Source of the DNA: CAVZQN01 sp963837395
Lineage (GTDB): Bacteria; Acidobacteriota; HRBIN11; JAKEFK01
Assembly (NCBI GenBank): GCA_963837395.1
Contig: CAWINI010000004.1
Coordinates: forward strand, 2,666,001 to 2,730,000
Reading direction: 5' to 3'
DNA: 64,000 nt
The notes under the pieces were generated by a model. That model was not told where the DNA came from. It ran no database searches and saw nothing but the letters and a program-made list of their open reading frames with translations. The translations under genes were made by a program, and so were the position numbers. Within the stretch, counting starts at the first letter, position 1. Every line of letters begins with the position of its first letter. Positions 33,823-42,905 of this stretch are shown piece by piece.

Positions 33823-34854
33823 TTACCAGAGCTTTTTACGAGGCTCTTCTCCCAATCGTTTTGAGACTATAACCGATTGCTCATATAACTCATCTGCTTT
33901 CTGAATATCACCCCGATTATATGCAGCAATCGAAAGATTATACAACGCAAGTGCCTCGCGTGAACCATCCCCGATTTCTCGTGCAAGGGACAGCGATTCT
34001 TCCCAATACGGAACAGCCTGTGGTTCGCGGCCTGACGAACTAAATAAGAAGCCGAGGTTTATTAAGGCATTGGCTTGATCTGCCTTATCTCCGGTTTGGC
34101 GCGCAATATCTAAGGCTTCTGCGTATTTCTTTTCTGCTTCGGAACGGTTGCCTGCTCCCATTAATGCATATGCCTGGCGAAGAAGATCACCACTTTGGTG
34201 CGGCTTTTGTATTGGAGTATCTTCTTTTATCTCTTCAGATTTTACGTCTGGTGCAACTTTTTCTCCTTCCGCCAGCGCCACTGAAATTTCCTTCATCGCA
34301 CCTGTTTGAATTTCAAATCCTTTGGTCTGGCTTCGATATCCTTGCAGCTGAATTTGCAGCAGATGCTTGCCGTTTAAGATGGATACATTTTCAAGATTCG
34401 TAACACCAAGCTCACGGCCATCCAGCCGAACCGTTGCGCCGGTTGGTGTGGAACGCACAGTTAGCATCGCAAGGCTTCCACGCTTTTCAGATTCAAACAA
34501 CTTGATAATTTTTTGCGAAACCAAATCTTCATTTATTTTGTAATCAGGATTCCACTCGATCAGCTTGCGAAATGCAGACTGCGCTTTCGCTTGTTCGTTG
34601 CGATTAAATTCAGCTTGACCTAACAAATCGTAACTTTTTTCAATGATCGATTGTTCATCTTTTATCAAAGTTCGTTGCTTGGATTCATTTTCAATCGATT
34701 GTATTAATCTTTCTAACATTGGTATAGATTGGTCTTGCTGTCTTGATTCAAACTTCTGCTGTGCTTCCGAAAATCGATCGTTCCAATCTTTAGATTGTGC
34801 ATGAACCACAATCGCTGCGAATAAAAATAAAGCTGCAAGCCGAAATCGATTCAC
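33823..34854 (-). CDS. exported TPR protein with PEGA-like domain
   Basis: 343 residues with a signal peptide (FRLAALFLFAAIVVHAQS). An initial helical/TPR region (about 20-120), a PEGA-type beta domain (about 127-190, LTVRSTPTGATVRLDGRELG), a linker, then three to four TPRs (about 225-335, AEKKYAEALDIARQTGDKAD, EAQPYWEESLSLAREIG-like, KADELYEQSVIVSKRLGEE). Two bases separate it from the upstream dual-kinase gene, so the two are co-expressed. PEGA domains are often attached to surface or kinase proteins; this may be the periplasmic partner of the kinase. Confidence 0.85.
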   Translation of the reverse strand: MNRFRLAALFLFAAIVVHAQSKDWNDRFSEAQQKFESRQQDQSIPMLERLIQSIENESKQRTLIKDEQSIIEKSYDLLGQAEFNRNEQAKAQSAFRKLIEWNPDYKINEDLVSQKIIKLFESEKRGSLAMLTVRSTPTGATVRLDGRELGVTNLENVSILNGKHLLQIQLQGYRSQTKGFEIQTGAMKEISVALAEGEKVAPDVKSEEIKEDTPIQKPHQSGDLLRQAYALMGAGNRSEAEKKYAEALDIARQTGDKADQANALINLGFLFSSSGREPQAVPYWEESLSLAREIGDGSREALALYNLSIAAYNRGDIQKADELYEQSVIVSKRLGEEPRKKLW

Positions 34855-34856
34855 AA

Positions 34857-37589
34857 TTATTCCTCGAATAGTTGCGCTGAATTGTCTTCAATAATGGCGT
34901 GTAATGATTTTTCGGTTCCAGCTGAAAAATTAATCCTGGCAGTTTTTTCTCTTCCTAACTTTTCCCAGAACACTCGAATCTGTTTTACTCCTGCTTGAAC
35001 TGGATACTTGAAAATTGGCGCGGTATCGATCTGTTCTCCTTCAACAAATAGTGTGCAATTACTGGGTTGTGCCGTTAATGTTAATTGAGCCATCGGCGGA
35101 ACCTTTATAATGGTCGATTCACCAGTCTTAATTTCGACACGTTCAGTTTGACGGATATAAGCTTCTTGAATCGAATTGCTAACGATCATCACCTGGTAGC
35201 TTCCAGGTTTTAAACTCGATGAATCTTTTTCATCGGAGTTGAACAGAAGTGTTTTGTTTAGAAAAACTGAAATCGCAAAGTCTCCTTGATAAACCAGAGT
35301 ACCTGGTTTTGCAGGAATCGCAGTTAGATCGAGCGCCGGTAAGTCTGATGTTTCTTCATTGATGATGAAAGTTGCAGGCTGATAGTCTGCCATCTTCAAT
35401 TCAAGTTGATGCGTTTGTCCGGCATGCAATTCCAAATCTGCCGGAGTTTTTAATCCTGTATCTTGTTGATCAATAAAAATAGAAGCACCATCAGGATTAC
35501 TGCGAACAGTGAAATGTCGCAGCTCAGGCTGCTGCACAACTGTGTCCTGGGTCTGCAAATTTGAATTTGGTGCATCACTTTCAAACGAAGAATTTGGTGG
35601 CGGATCCGCAATTATTTGAGTTTGTGCCGGAGAAGTCTGTGCAGGGGATTGATTTTTATTTGTTGGAATTTGCTGTTGAACAATTAACGGCGGTTGTTTA
35701 TAGATCAGAAAATAATATGTGGCTGCAGCTCCGCCTAGAATCAAAAAAAATAAAGCCGCAATCCAACCTGCATAGCTTTTTGATTCAGGTTCAACATACT
35801 CCTCAATATGTTCATCTTCAGCCGAAACCGGTACGTACATTGGTGCGGTTGGAGCAGGACGGATCGGTTGATCAAACGCAGAAAGAAATTCTTGCGTGTT
35901 CTGAAAACGTTTTGATGGATCTTTTTCCAGTGCTCTCAAAATGATTGACTCCAGTTGCGGACCAACGTGACAAAATTGCGATGGCCGCGGCGGAGGAGTA
36001 TGCAGATGCGCATACATCATGCTGGCCGGAGTCCTGGCATCAAATGGAGCGCGTCCGGTCACCATTTCATAAAGAATGATTCCGGCTGAATACAAGTCGG
36101 CTCTGTGATCCGAACCTTGTTCCTTGAATTGTTCCGGTGCCATATAACGCGGAGTGCCTACCATCATTCCGGTTTGAGTTAAGTGTCCTGCTTCAGCAGA
36201 AAACGAAATGCCGAAATCCATCATCATTGCACGTCCGGTTCGATCGATCATGATGTTTTGCGGTTTCAAATCTCGATGAATGATTCCTTGACTGTGCGCT
36301 GCACCCAGCGCATTTAATACCTGCCGCATAATTTCAATTGTTTGTTGTTCAGGCAGCGACCCCTGGAGATGAAGTATTTCGGAAAGCGTTTGCCCTTCGA
36401 CGAATTCCATGGACACATAATGAACGCCGCCGGCTTCACCGATATCATATAGACGGCAAACATTTGGATGCGCGACTTTACGCGCCAAAATTACTTCCCG
36501 TTTCAAACGATTTAGATTCGTTTCATTACTGACCAGTTCGCGGTTCAAGGTTTTGATCGCAACTGAAATATCAAGCATTCGATCTGTCGCTTTAAATACT
36601 GTTCCCATTCCGCCTTCGCCGATGCGTTTCTCAATCAAATACCGGTTCGCAAAAAATGAACCGGGTGTTGGTGAAGCCGGAGCAGTCCAGGCTGGCGAAT
36701 GCACGGTTGGTGTCAATGAACTTTCGATCTTATTCAAATGATCAATTACTTCCTTCATTGATGCATGACGATTCTCACGTAATTTCGCCATGGCCCTGGC
36801 AACGAAGTAATCCAATTCCGGTGGAAAAGGACCACAATCCGCATGCGATGACAATGGCCGCGCATTCTCATTCAGATGTTTGTACATGAAACCCTGCGGC
36901 GTATTGGATGTAAAAGGCAGCCTTCCGGTCAGCATGTGATACAAAGTGACACCAAGCGAATAGATGTCTGCGCGCTGATCGATATCTTCGTCTTCGCTAA
37001 GCTGGCCACAAAGCTCAGGACTTACATATTCCAACTTTCCGATAAACATATTTGTGCGCGTAAATCGTTGAGTTTCTTTTGCTGTAGGACGCGCAATTCC
37101 GAAATCGATAACTTTTGTAGTTTCCACTCCTGATTCTGTTTGTACTAAAAACAAATTGTCTGGTGAAAGATCGCGATGGATAATCCCTTTTTGATGTGCT
37201 GCCTCAAGCCCCATCGCAGCTTCGCGGATAATTCGTAAGGCATGCTGGATTGGAATATGCTGAATTCTTTGAATCCGTTGCAACGCGGTTTCACCCCGCA
37301 GAAATTCCAGCACCATAAAAAATTGATTGTTTTCCAATGTACCGAATTCATAAAGTTCAACGAGATTTGGATGGCGAAGTTTCGCCAAGGTTTTTGCTTC
37401 ACGAATAAATCGATTCACAAAATCTTGCGTCTCCGCAAGTTGGGTTTGAATCAGTTTAATGGCTCGTTGTTCATCTAAATAGATGTGGCGCGCTCGATAG
37501 ACCGCTCCCATTCCACCGCGGCCGATCCTTTCGAGAATTTCGTATTCACGAATACGCGTGCCAATCCACTGATCAGTAGGGGACTCCAC
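34857..37589 (-). CDS. Ser/Thr kinase with two kinase domains, TM segment and PEGA-type C-terminus
   Basis: About 910 residues from GTG 37589, chosen because CAGGAG stands 6 nt before it, a TATAAT (minus strand, 37611-37616) lies upstream, and a longer frame to 37712 would run through an intergenic inverted repeat. Kinase domain 1 (about 10-270): IGRGGMGAVYRA, AIKLI, IIHRDLSPDN, VIDFGIA. Kinase domain 2 (about 310-570): IGEGGMGTVFKA, AIKTL, IIHRDLKPQN, MMDFGIS. Both sets of catalytic residues are present. A transmembrane segment (WIAALFFLILGGAAATYYFLI) precedes a periplasmic part with up to three PEGA-like domains (FTVRSNPDGASIFIDQQDTG). Tandem complete kinase domains in one chain are uncommon. 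Confidence 0.92.
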   Translation of the reverse strand: MESPTDQWIGTRIREYEILERIGRGGMGAVYRARHIYLDEQRAIKLIQTQLAETQDFVNRFIREAKTLAKLRHPNLVELYEFGTLENNQFFMVLEFLRGETALQRIQRIQHIPIQHALRIIREAAMGLEAAHQKGIIHRDLSPDNLFLVQTESGVETTKVIDFGIARPTAKETQRFTRTNMFIGKLEYVSPELCGQLSEDEDIDQRADIYSLGVTLYHMLTGRLPFTSNTPQGFMYKHLNENARPLSSHADCGPFPPELDYFVARAMAKLRENRHASMKEVIDHLNKIESSLTPTVHSPAWTAPASPTPGSFFANRYLIEKRIGEGGMGTVFKATDRMLDISVAIKTLNRELVSNETNLNRLKREVILARKVAHPNVCRLYDIGEAGGVHYVSMEFVEGQTLSEILHLQGSLPEQQTIEIMRQVLNALGAAHSQGIIHRDLKPQNIMIDRTGRAMMMDFGISFSAEAGHLTQTGMMVGTPRYMAPEQFKEQGSDHRADLYSAGIILYEMVTGRAPFDARTPASMMYAHLHTPPPRPSQFCHVGPQLESIILRALEKDPSKRFQNTQEFLSAFDQPIRPAPTAPMYVPVSAEDEHIEEYVEPESKSYAGWIAALFFLILGGAAATYYFLIYKQPPLIVQQQIPTNKNQSPAQTSPAQTQIIADPPPNSSFESDAPNSNLQTQDTVVQQPELRHFTVRSNPDGASIFIDQQDTGLKTPADLELHAGQTHQLELKMADYQPATFIINEETSDLPALDLTAIPAKPGTLVYQGDFAISVFLNKTLLFNSDEKDSSSLKPGSYQVMIVSNSIQEAYIRQTERVEIKTGESTIIKVPPMAQLTLTAQPSNCTLFVEGEQIDTAPIFKYPVQAGVKQIRVFWEKLGREKTARINFSAGTEKSLHAIIEDNSAQLFEE

Positions 37590-37631
37590 AATTAGCTCCT
37601 GATTGAGGCTATTATATTGCACGAAATGAAA

Positions 37632-37735
37632 GTTCTCCTCCTTATCAAGGGGGAGATGAAGAGGGGGTTGGAATATTTTCAATTTCCAACCACCCCTTGC
37701 CCCCTCCTTCATAAGGAGGGGGAACGGACGGATGA
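37632..37735. repeat. large inverted repeat, CTCCTCCTTATC / ATAAGGAGGGGG words
   Basis: Arms about 37632-37673 and 37684-37735, imperfect, with G/A-rich words GGGGGAGATGAAGAGGG and CCCCTCCTTCATAAGG. It separates the divergent kinase and SDR genes. No T-run at its end. Confidence 0.7.
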
Positions 37736-37753
37736 AGTGCTTATTATTTAGAT

Positions 37754-38452
37754 ATGCAACTAAATGGACGAACAGCTTTTGTTACCGGTGCAAACCGTGG
37801 AATAGGATTCGAAGTTTGTAAACAACTCGGCGAAGAAGGCGCCAGAATAATCATGGGCGTTCGCGATCCATTGCATGCCAAGGATCAACTTGATGATCTA
37901 AGCAAGTCAGGAATTGATGCCACTGTTGTGCGGATTGATGTTTCTGATTCTGATTCGATCCATGAAGTAACATCATCAAAGCTTGAACGCGTTGATATTT
38001 TGGTCAATAATGCAGCAGTGCTGGATCGAGCCAGGAATATTTTTTCACTGGAAGATGATGAATTCGAAAAAATCATCCGTACCAATTTGATTGGGGCTGC
38101 ATTACTTGCAAAGCATTTTGGTGAACAGATGAAAAAACATGGCTGGGGCAGAATCGTAAATGTTTCATCCGGCATGAGTTCGATTTCTGCTGGTTTGGGT
38201 GCAGATTCGCCAGCATATCGCATTTCGAAAGTAGCGTTAAATGCATTAACCATTACACTGGCTGAAGCATTAAGCGGCAGCGGTGTTCTGGTGAATTCAG
38301 TTGATCCTGGATGGGTTCGCACTGAAATGGGAGGAAAATCTGCAACACGTTCGGTGCAGCAAGGAGCGTATTCCATTGTATGGGCTGCATTGCTTCCTGA
38401 TAATGGTCCAACTGGCGGATTTTTTTACGATGGTAAGTCTTCTTCGTGGTAG
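37754..38452 (+). CDS. short-chain dehydrogenase/reductase
   Basis: 232 residues. Rossmann NAD(P) motif TGANRGIG, then VRIDVSD, the NNAAVLD strand, catalytic Ser in VNVSSGMSS, YRISK (Tyr and Lys) and PGWVRTEMGG. Near-classical SDR length. The basic residue pattern after TGANRGIG is not decisive for NADP. Carbonyl reductase-like activity is likely; substrate unknown. Divergent from the kinase gene, 21 nt before the M20 peptidase gene, so the two may share a transcript. Confidence 0.9.
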   Translation: MQLNGRTAFVTGANRGIGFEVCKQLGEEGARIIMGVRDPLHAKDQLDDLSKSGIDATVVRIDVSDSDSIHEVTSSKLERVDILVNNAAVLDRARNIFSLEDDEFEKIIRTNLIGAALLAKHFGEQMKKHGWGRIVNVSSGMSSISAGLGADSPAYRISKVALNALTITLAEALSGSGVLVNSVDPGWVRTEMGGKSATRSVQQGAYSIVWAALLPDNGPTGGFFYDGKSSSW

Positions 38453-38473
38453 CCTTTTAAGCCACATCTAATT

Positions 38474-39847
38474 ATGAAATCTTTAAATCTCCAGGAAATT
38501 CTTTCTGAAGCTTCTCGCGCACGCAATGAGTATGAAGATTATTTGCGCGAACTTGTTGAAATTCCCACGATCTCAAATGATCCGGAGCGAAAAGAAGATA
38601 TAAGTCGATGCGCTTCGCGTGCAACGGAATTGATTCGGCAAATCGGCGGCGAAGCATCTATACTTCATTCACAAAATGGAACACCATTCGTACATGGAAT
38701 ATTTTCTGCAGATACAAAATATCCAACTGTTTCTGTTTATAACCACCTGGATGTAATTCCGGCTTCAAAAGAAACGGAGCCATGGAAGACTGAACCATTC
38801 GTATTTACGAAAAATGGCGATACTTATTTCGGACGTGGCACTACTGATGATAAAGGTCCGGCGCTAACTGCATTATTCAGTGCCAGAATGGCGCGAAAAT
38901 TTGAACTTCCGATCAACATTCAATTTTTATGGGAATGCGAAGAAGAAGTCGGCTCACCTCACTTTGAAGAGATTCTTCGCAAAGCCGCACGAAAAGCGCG
39001 AACTAATTCGGTTGTTGTCTCTGATACGATGTGGTTATCAAGAAAAAGACCAACAATCACTGCTGGTTTGCGCGGATTTTTGGGTGTGCGTTTCGTATTG
39101 GAAACAGCAGGTACAGATCAACATTCCGGTGATGTTGGAGGCGCCGCACGAAATCCGATCGGTGAGTTAATGGCGCTTGTCACTGAAATTTATAATCCAC
39201 GCTCTGGGGAAATTCATATTCCCGGATTCTATAAAGATGTAATATCGCCAACTAAAAGTGAATTGAAAGATTTTTTAGATTCCGGATTTACGGCTGCGTG
39301 GTTCAAGAAAACTTATGGTTTGAAATCTATGCGTGTAGATGATTCGCTTGAAATCATGAAACGCATTTGGGCTAAACCAACTTTTGAAATCCATGGTGTC
39401 ACCGGCGGTTACAATGGTCCTGGATTGAAGTCGATAGTACCGCCTTCCGCTGAAGTGAAAGCATCATTCCGATTGGCACCAGGTCAGGACCCTCAAAAAA
39501 TCGTGAAACTTCTTTGTGATTTTGTAAGCAAGAAAAGTCCTGATGTTAAAGTGCATGTTCATCCAGGATCGGCTGCATATTTAACGCAAAAAACGAGTCC
39601 GCTAGCTGATGCTGCAAAAAAAGCGGTGCTTTTTGCGTTTGGCAAAGAACCTGTTTTTGTGCGTGAGGGTGGATCAATTGGATCAGTAATATCGATGCAA
39701 AAAATTCTAAAGTGCCCGGTAATGTTTCTTGGACTTTCCCTACCCGAACATGGATATCATGCACCAAACGAAAATTTCGATTGGCATCAAGCCTCACGCG
39801 GCATGGCTGCGTTTCTGGAATATTTCAATCAGCTTTCGAAGCCTTAG
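38474..39847 (+). CDS. M20-family dipeptidase
   Basis: 457 residues. Zinc ligands and catalytic residues: YNHLDVIPAS (His, Asp), GRGTTDDKGP (Asp), ECEEEVGS (Glu base and Glu ligand), VVSDTMW (Asp) and PEHGYHAPNENF (late His). The dimerisation (lid) domain is at about 190-330 with DQHSGDVGG. Cleaves dipeptides or related amides in the cytoplasm. Arginine-rich substrate-binding loop not evident. Ends before the second double-hairpin element. Confidence 0.92.
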   Translation: MKSLNLQEILSEASRARNEYEDYLRELVEIPTISNDPERKEDISRCASRATELIRQIGGEASILHSQNGTPFVHGIFSADTKYPTVSVYNHLDVIPASKETEPWKTEPFVFTKNGDTYFGRGTTDDKGPALTALFSARMARKFELPINIQFLWECEEEVGSPHFEEILRKAARKARTNSVVVSDTMWLSRKRPTITAGLRGFLGVRFVLETAGTDQHSGDVGGAARNPIGELMALVTEIYNPRSGEIHIPGFYKDVISPTKSELKDFLDSGFTAAWFKKTYGLKSMRVDDSLEIMKRIWAKPTFEIHGVTGGYNGPGLKSIVPPSAEVKASFRLAPGQDPQKIVKLLCDFVSKKSPDVKVHVHPGSAAYLTQKTSPLADAAKKAVLFAFGKEPVFVREGGSIGSVISMQKILKCPVMFLGLSLPEHGYHAPNENFDWHQASRGMAAFLEYFNQLSKP

Positions 39848-39879
39848 TAAGCGACTTCCGGTCCGCAATTATTTTTTTG

Positions 39880-39927
39880 AGCAGGCTAAAAGCCTGCGGC
39901 CCGTAATGCAGGCCAAGGCCGCGCTCC
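39880..39927. repeat. double-hairpin intergenic element, copy 2
   Basis: Hairpin GCAGGCT-aaa-AGCCTGC followed by GCAGGCC-aa-GGCC and an outer arm matching GCGCTCC. Same plan as 1061-1112 with compensatory base changes in the stems (AGGCT/AGCCT against GGACT/AGTCC). Again between convergent genes. Confidence 0.7.
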
Positions 39928-40815
39928 TTATTTTTCGAACAAAAATTTCAACGCTTCCGGCAAACGCTTTCGCCAGGCATCAGGACCATGTTGTGCACCT
40001 TCTTCTCGCACTAATTTCACTTTCGTATCAGGCGATTGTTTTTTAATGATGCTTACCAAAAGTTCCTGATTTTTCTTACCTTCGTTATTGAATGCTTCTT
40101 CATCAGTCTCTTTGGTACCTGCGCCGATGTGAACTTTGCCTGGCCATTGCAAAGGCTTTTTAGCATCTTCAAGCAATTCATATTCTTGACCGATCCAGAG
40201 CGGAGTGCTTTCCAACATTAATCTTCCAAAATAACCAGGCTTCGCAATAACCGTGTACAGCGCACTAACACCACCATAGGAAAATCCGCCAATACCAGTG
40301 TCTTGGGGGCCTGACTTGATCCGATAATTTTGTTTTAAACGCGGGATGACTTCATTGATCAAGAAATCAGGATATTTTTTGCCCTGAGGATTGGGTGGTT
40401 CCGGTTTATAAGTATGATCAGGCAAAAAGCCTGCATCAGGATATGGAAGAAATTCATTGGCTCGATCCACGATTTCATTTTTGGTTTTATCAGTGCATGC
40501 ACCATTATCAATTCCAACCACAATCATCTGCGGAAGCTCATCCTTCTTATAAAGATCAAAAACAACTTCTTCGATCCTTAATCCAGGACCTGCAGAATCA
40601 AACACCATCAATCCATCGTTGAAATAAAACACCGGATATTGTCGATCCAGGTTTTTATCATCGTGATATCCCGGTGGAAGCAAAACGCGTATAGTTCTTG
40701 TATTTCCAAATACTTTGCTGGTCAGCTCAAAGGTTTCAATATTTTTGGAGCTTGGGGTATCACAAAAAGCGATAATCGGCAAAAGAGTGAGGATTGCAAC
40801 AATTAAGTTTTTCAT
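39928..40815 (-). CDS. exported esterase, alpha/beta-hydrolase (EstD/enterochelin-esterase-like)
   Basis: 295 residues with a signal peptide (LIVAILTLLPIIAFC). Strand RTIRVLLPPGYHDD with VFYFNDGLMVFD, nucleophile elbow GGFSYGGVSALY (Ser), and a C-terminal catalytic His in GAQHGPDAWRKRL. This matches the putative-esterase family that hydrolyses ester or glycosyl-ester bonds in the periplasm. The substrate is not apparent. Same strand as the following spermidine-synthase-like gene with a 26-nt gap. Confidence 0.88.
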   Translation of the reverse strand: MKNLIVAILTLLPIIAFCDTPSSKNIETFELTSKVFGNTRTIRVLLPPGYHDDKNLDRQYPVFYFNDGLMVFDSAGPGLRIEEVVFDLYKKDELPQMIVVGIDNGACTDKTKNEIVDRANEFLPYPDAGFLPDHTYKPEPPNPQGKKYPDFLINEVIPRLKQNYRIKSGPQDTGIGGFSYGGVSALYTVIAKPGYFGRLMLESTPLWIGQEYELLEDAKKPLQWPGKVHIGAGTKETDEEAFNNEGKKNQELLVSIIKKQSPDTKVKLVREEGAQHGPDAWRKRLPEALKFLFEK

Positions 40816-40841
40816 AGATCGTTTGACTTCGTCTGTGTGAT

Positions 40842-42905
40842 TTAGGTTGGCATTGGCTTTTTCGATTGAACCAATAGTAATAGAAAAACGATCGTGTAAC
40901 AGATGGCCACAACTGCAGTCAGCATGTTATAACCGAAAGCCATACTAGTGTACTCAAGAGCGCCGCCGGCGGTGGCCCCGATCAAATTCCATCCGAACAA
41001 ATGTTCAGCCACAGGTTGATTCCGAAACGTTACGCTGAAAATCAAATTCGCAAAATAAATCGGTGAGAATGTGAATAACGAAGCAAAAACAAAACGGAGC
41101 CATGGCTGTTGGATTTTTAACAATCCTGATAATGGAAAAATGAATGCAGCAGCGCAGAAAACAAGCAGCAGCGCGTATGCTATCCACAACACACGCTGGC
41201 TATTTTCAAATAATGTAGCAGTCCAGTTTGCAATTAAAACCAGAACCAAAATTCCTAAAAATACTAACGAATTGTTGATCCAGGTTGTACCAAATAAAAG
41301 GCTGAATTGAATTACGCTTTTTGTTTCAAGCAGCAAGAACGCGGTTCCCATGAGAAAGAATGCAAGCTTTAAAGGCAAATTTTCGGATGTTGAAACTGAA
41401 CGACTGGAACGCTGAACCAGAATCATCAATAAAATCGACAAAATTGCCAGGGTGCTAATTGCTCCTAGATAAATATCAGGAATGCCTTTGACTTTGAGAT
41501 ACGGAAAAGGCCAATCATCGGTTGCCGGCTCGATCGCATCTGTGTTCGAACTTGCATTGCCCTCAACATGTTTGCCAACCAGTAACACGGCGAAAGAATA
41601 ACGTTGAAGAATTGTTTTTGCATATCTTCCAGTCGCGCCATGAATCATGATTTGCAGTTTCTCGATCAACCATGGTTTGCGATATTGATTGTAGAAAAGT
41701 AGATCACCGTCATCGCTGAGCAGTGAGTAAGCACGGCGTATTGAGTCGGTAGTGTAGATGTAATTTTCCAATCGTAATTGAGACATCGGACTCACTTTCA
41801 CCAGCGAGTCTGTCAGAGCAAAAACAATCAGATTGTAACAATTGCTGGTGTTGGTCATAAATGATCGCGCATCATCAATGACCAAATGGACTCGCGGATC
41901 ATCATAAGGTTTTGCGGGATGATGTTTCTTGCCAAGCATTGCAATTACAGGATCGATTTCTACGGCATCGACATGTTCTACGCCATTCATTAATGCGGCA
42001 GCAACATCATTCCCGGAACCCGATCCAATGATCAAAACATTTTTGTACGCAGGAAGATTTTGTTTTTTGCGTTCACCATAGGGGCTGGAGTAAAAAGCAC
42101 GACGAATTTCTTCGGCGTTATTCATGTTCTGGTGATAAACACCATTCACAAAAATCTGATGGGGTGTTTTCGTATCAATTGTGTATTCCACTTTTTGATA
42201 CGGTGACCAGTGAACCTCCATGGTTCCAGCGAAGTTCGGATCGGATAAAAGTTTGGAATCTTGATTCCATGCAACCCATGCAATGAGTCCCAACAAAGGC
42301 ACCACGGCCAGTTTGTTTTTGAGATTGTTTTGTACCGCAACAAATAAAGGGATCAACGCTAAAAACCAGGTCCACGCCGGAGCATGAAGCCAGCTTATCA
42401 ACATGAATGTCAGGATCCCGGTGCAAGATCCGGAAATGTCCAGGGTATATGCTTTTAATGGTGGGAATAACGAAAAAAGTTTTGCAGTTCGCTGTGAAAT
42501 GAATGCAAAAATCAGAACAATGGAAAAAAACCAGAGAGCAAAAGTCAGCCAGCTGATTTCTTCTTGTTTTACCGGAGTTGCAGTGTAAAAAATTTCTCCG
42601 CCGACTTCACCAAGTCCGCGGCCAAATCCAGGAACTGCAGGACGTTTCCAATAAAGGAACGCGACAAGTGCAACAATAAGAACTATCGCAATTTGAAAAA
42701 CGCGATCCGAAGATTTTGGTGAAAGTCGATGATGGAATACAAATCCGCAACCCATTCCCACAAAAACTGCGAGCAAAACAAGATTCGGAAAATAACCAAG
42801 GTTCCAAATGTTTCCCGCAAGATAACGGATGAGAATGAGCTCTAAAAATAAGGTAAGAAATCCGAGCAGGAAAAGTTTTGCTGAGTTGTTATTTACGGCA
42901 GTCAT
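40842..42905 (-). CDS. polytopic membrane protein with spermidine-synthase-like domain
   Basis: 687 residues. About six N-terminal transmembrane helices (from LFLLGFLTLFLELILIRYLA), then a soluble SAM/dcSAM-binding domain at about 280-450: VLIIGSGSGNDVAAALMNG, DAVEIDPVIAMLG, DPRVHLVIDDARSFM. Six or so further helices follow. Fused transporter/spermidine-synthase-like proteins are widespread in soil bacteria; reaction not established. Begins within the 3' end of the decarboxylase gene (17-base overlap), which hints at amine metabolism. Confidence 0.88.
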   Translation of the reverse strand: MTAVNNNSAKLFLLGFLTLFLELILIRYLAGNIWNLGYFPNLVLLAVFVGMGCGFVFHHRLSPKSSDRVFQIAIVLIVALVAFLYWKRPAVPGFGRGLGEVGGEIFYTATPVKQEEISWLTFALWFFSIVLIFAFISQRTAKLFSLFPPLKAYTLDISGSCTGILTFMLISWLHAPAWTWFLALIPLFVAVQNNLKNKLAVVPLLGLIAWVAWNQDSKLLSDPNFAGTMEVHWSPYQKVEYTIDTKTPHQIFVNGVYHQNMNNAEEIRRAFYSSPYGERKKQNLPAYKNVLIIGSGSGNDVAAALMNGVEHVDAVEIDPVIAMLGKKHHPAKPYDDPRVHLVIDDARSFMTNTSNCYNLIVFALTDSLVKVSPMSQLRLENYIYTTDSIRRAYSLLSDDGDLLFYNQYRKPWLIEKLQIMIHGATGRYAKTILQRYSFAVLLVGKHVEGNASSNTDAIEPATDDWPFPYLKVKGIPDIYLGAISTLAILSILLMILVQRSSRSVSTSENLPLKLAFFLMGTAFLLLETKSVIQFSLLFGTTWINNSLVFLGILVLVLIANWTATLFENSQRVLWIAYALLLVFCAAAFIFPLSGLLKIQQPWLRFVFASLFTFSPIYFANLIFSVTFRNQPVAEHLFGWNLIGATAGGALEYTSMAFGYNMLTAVVAICYTIVFLLLLVQSKKPMPT

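Noticed and set aside
37590..37712. Longer N-terminus of the dual kinase from ATG 37712
   Set aside because: The extension is encoded by an inverted repeat and a TATAAT and AGGAG lie between; GTG 37589 fits better.
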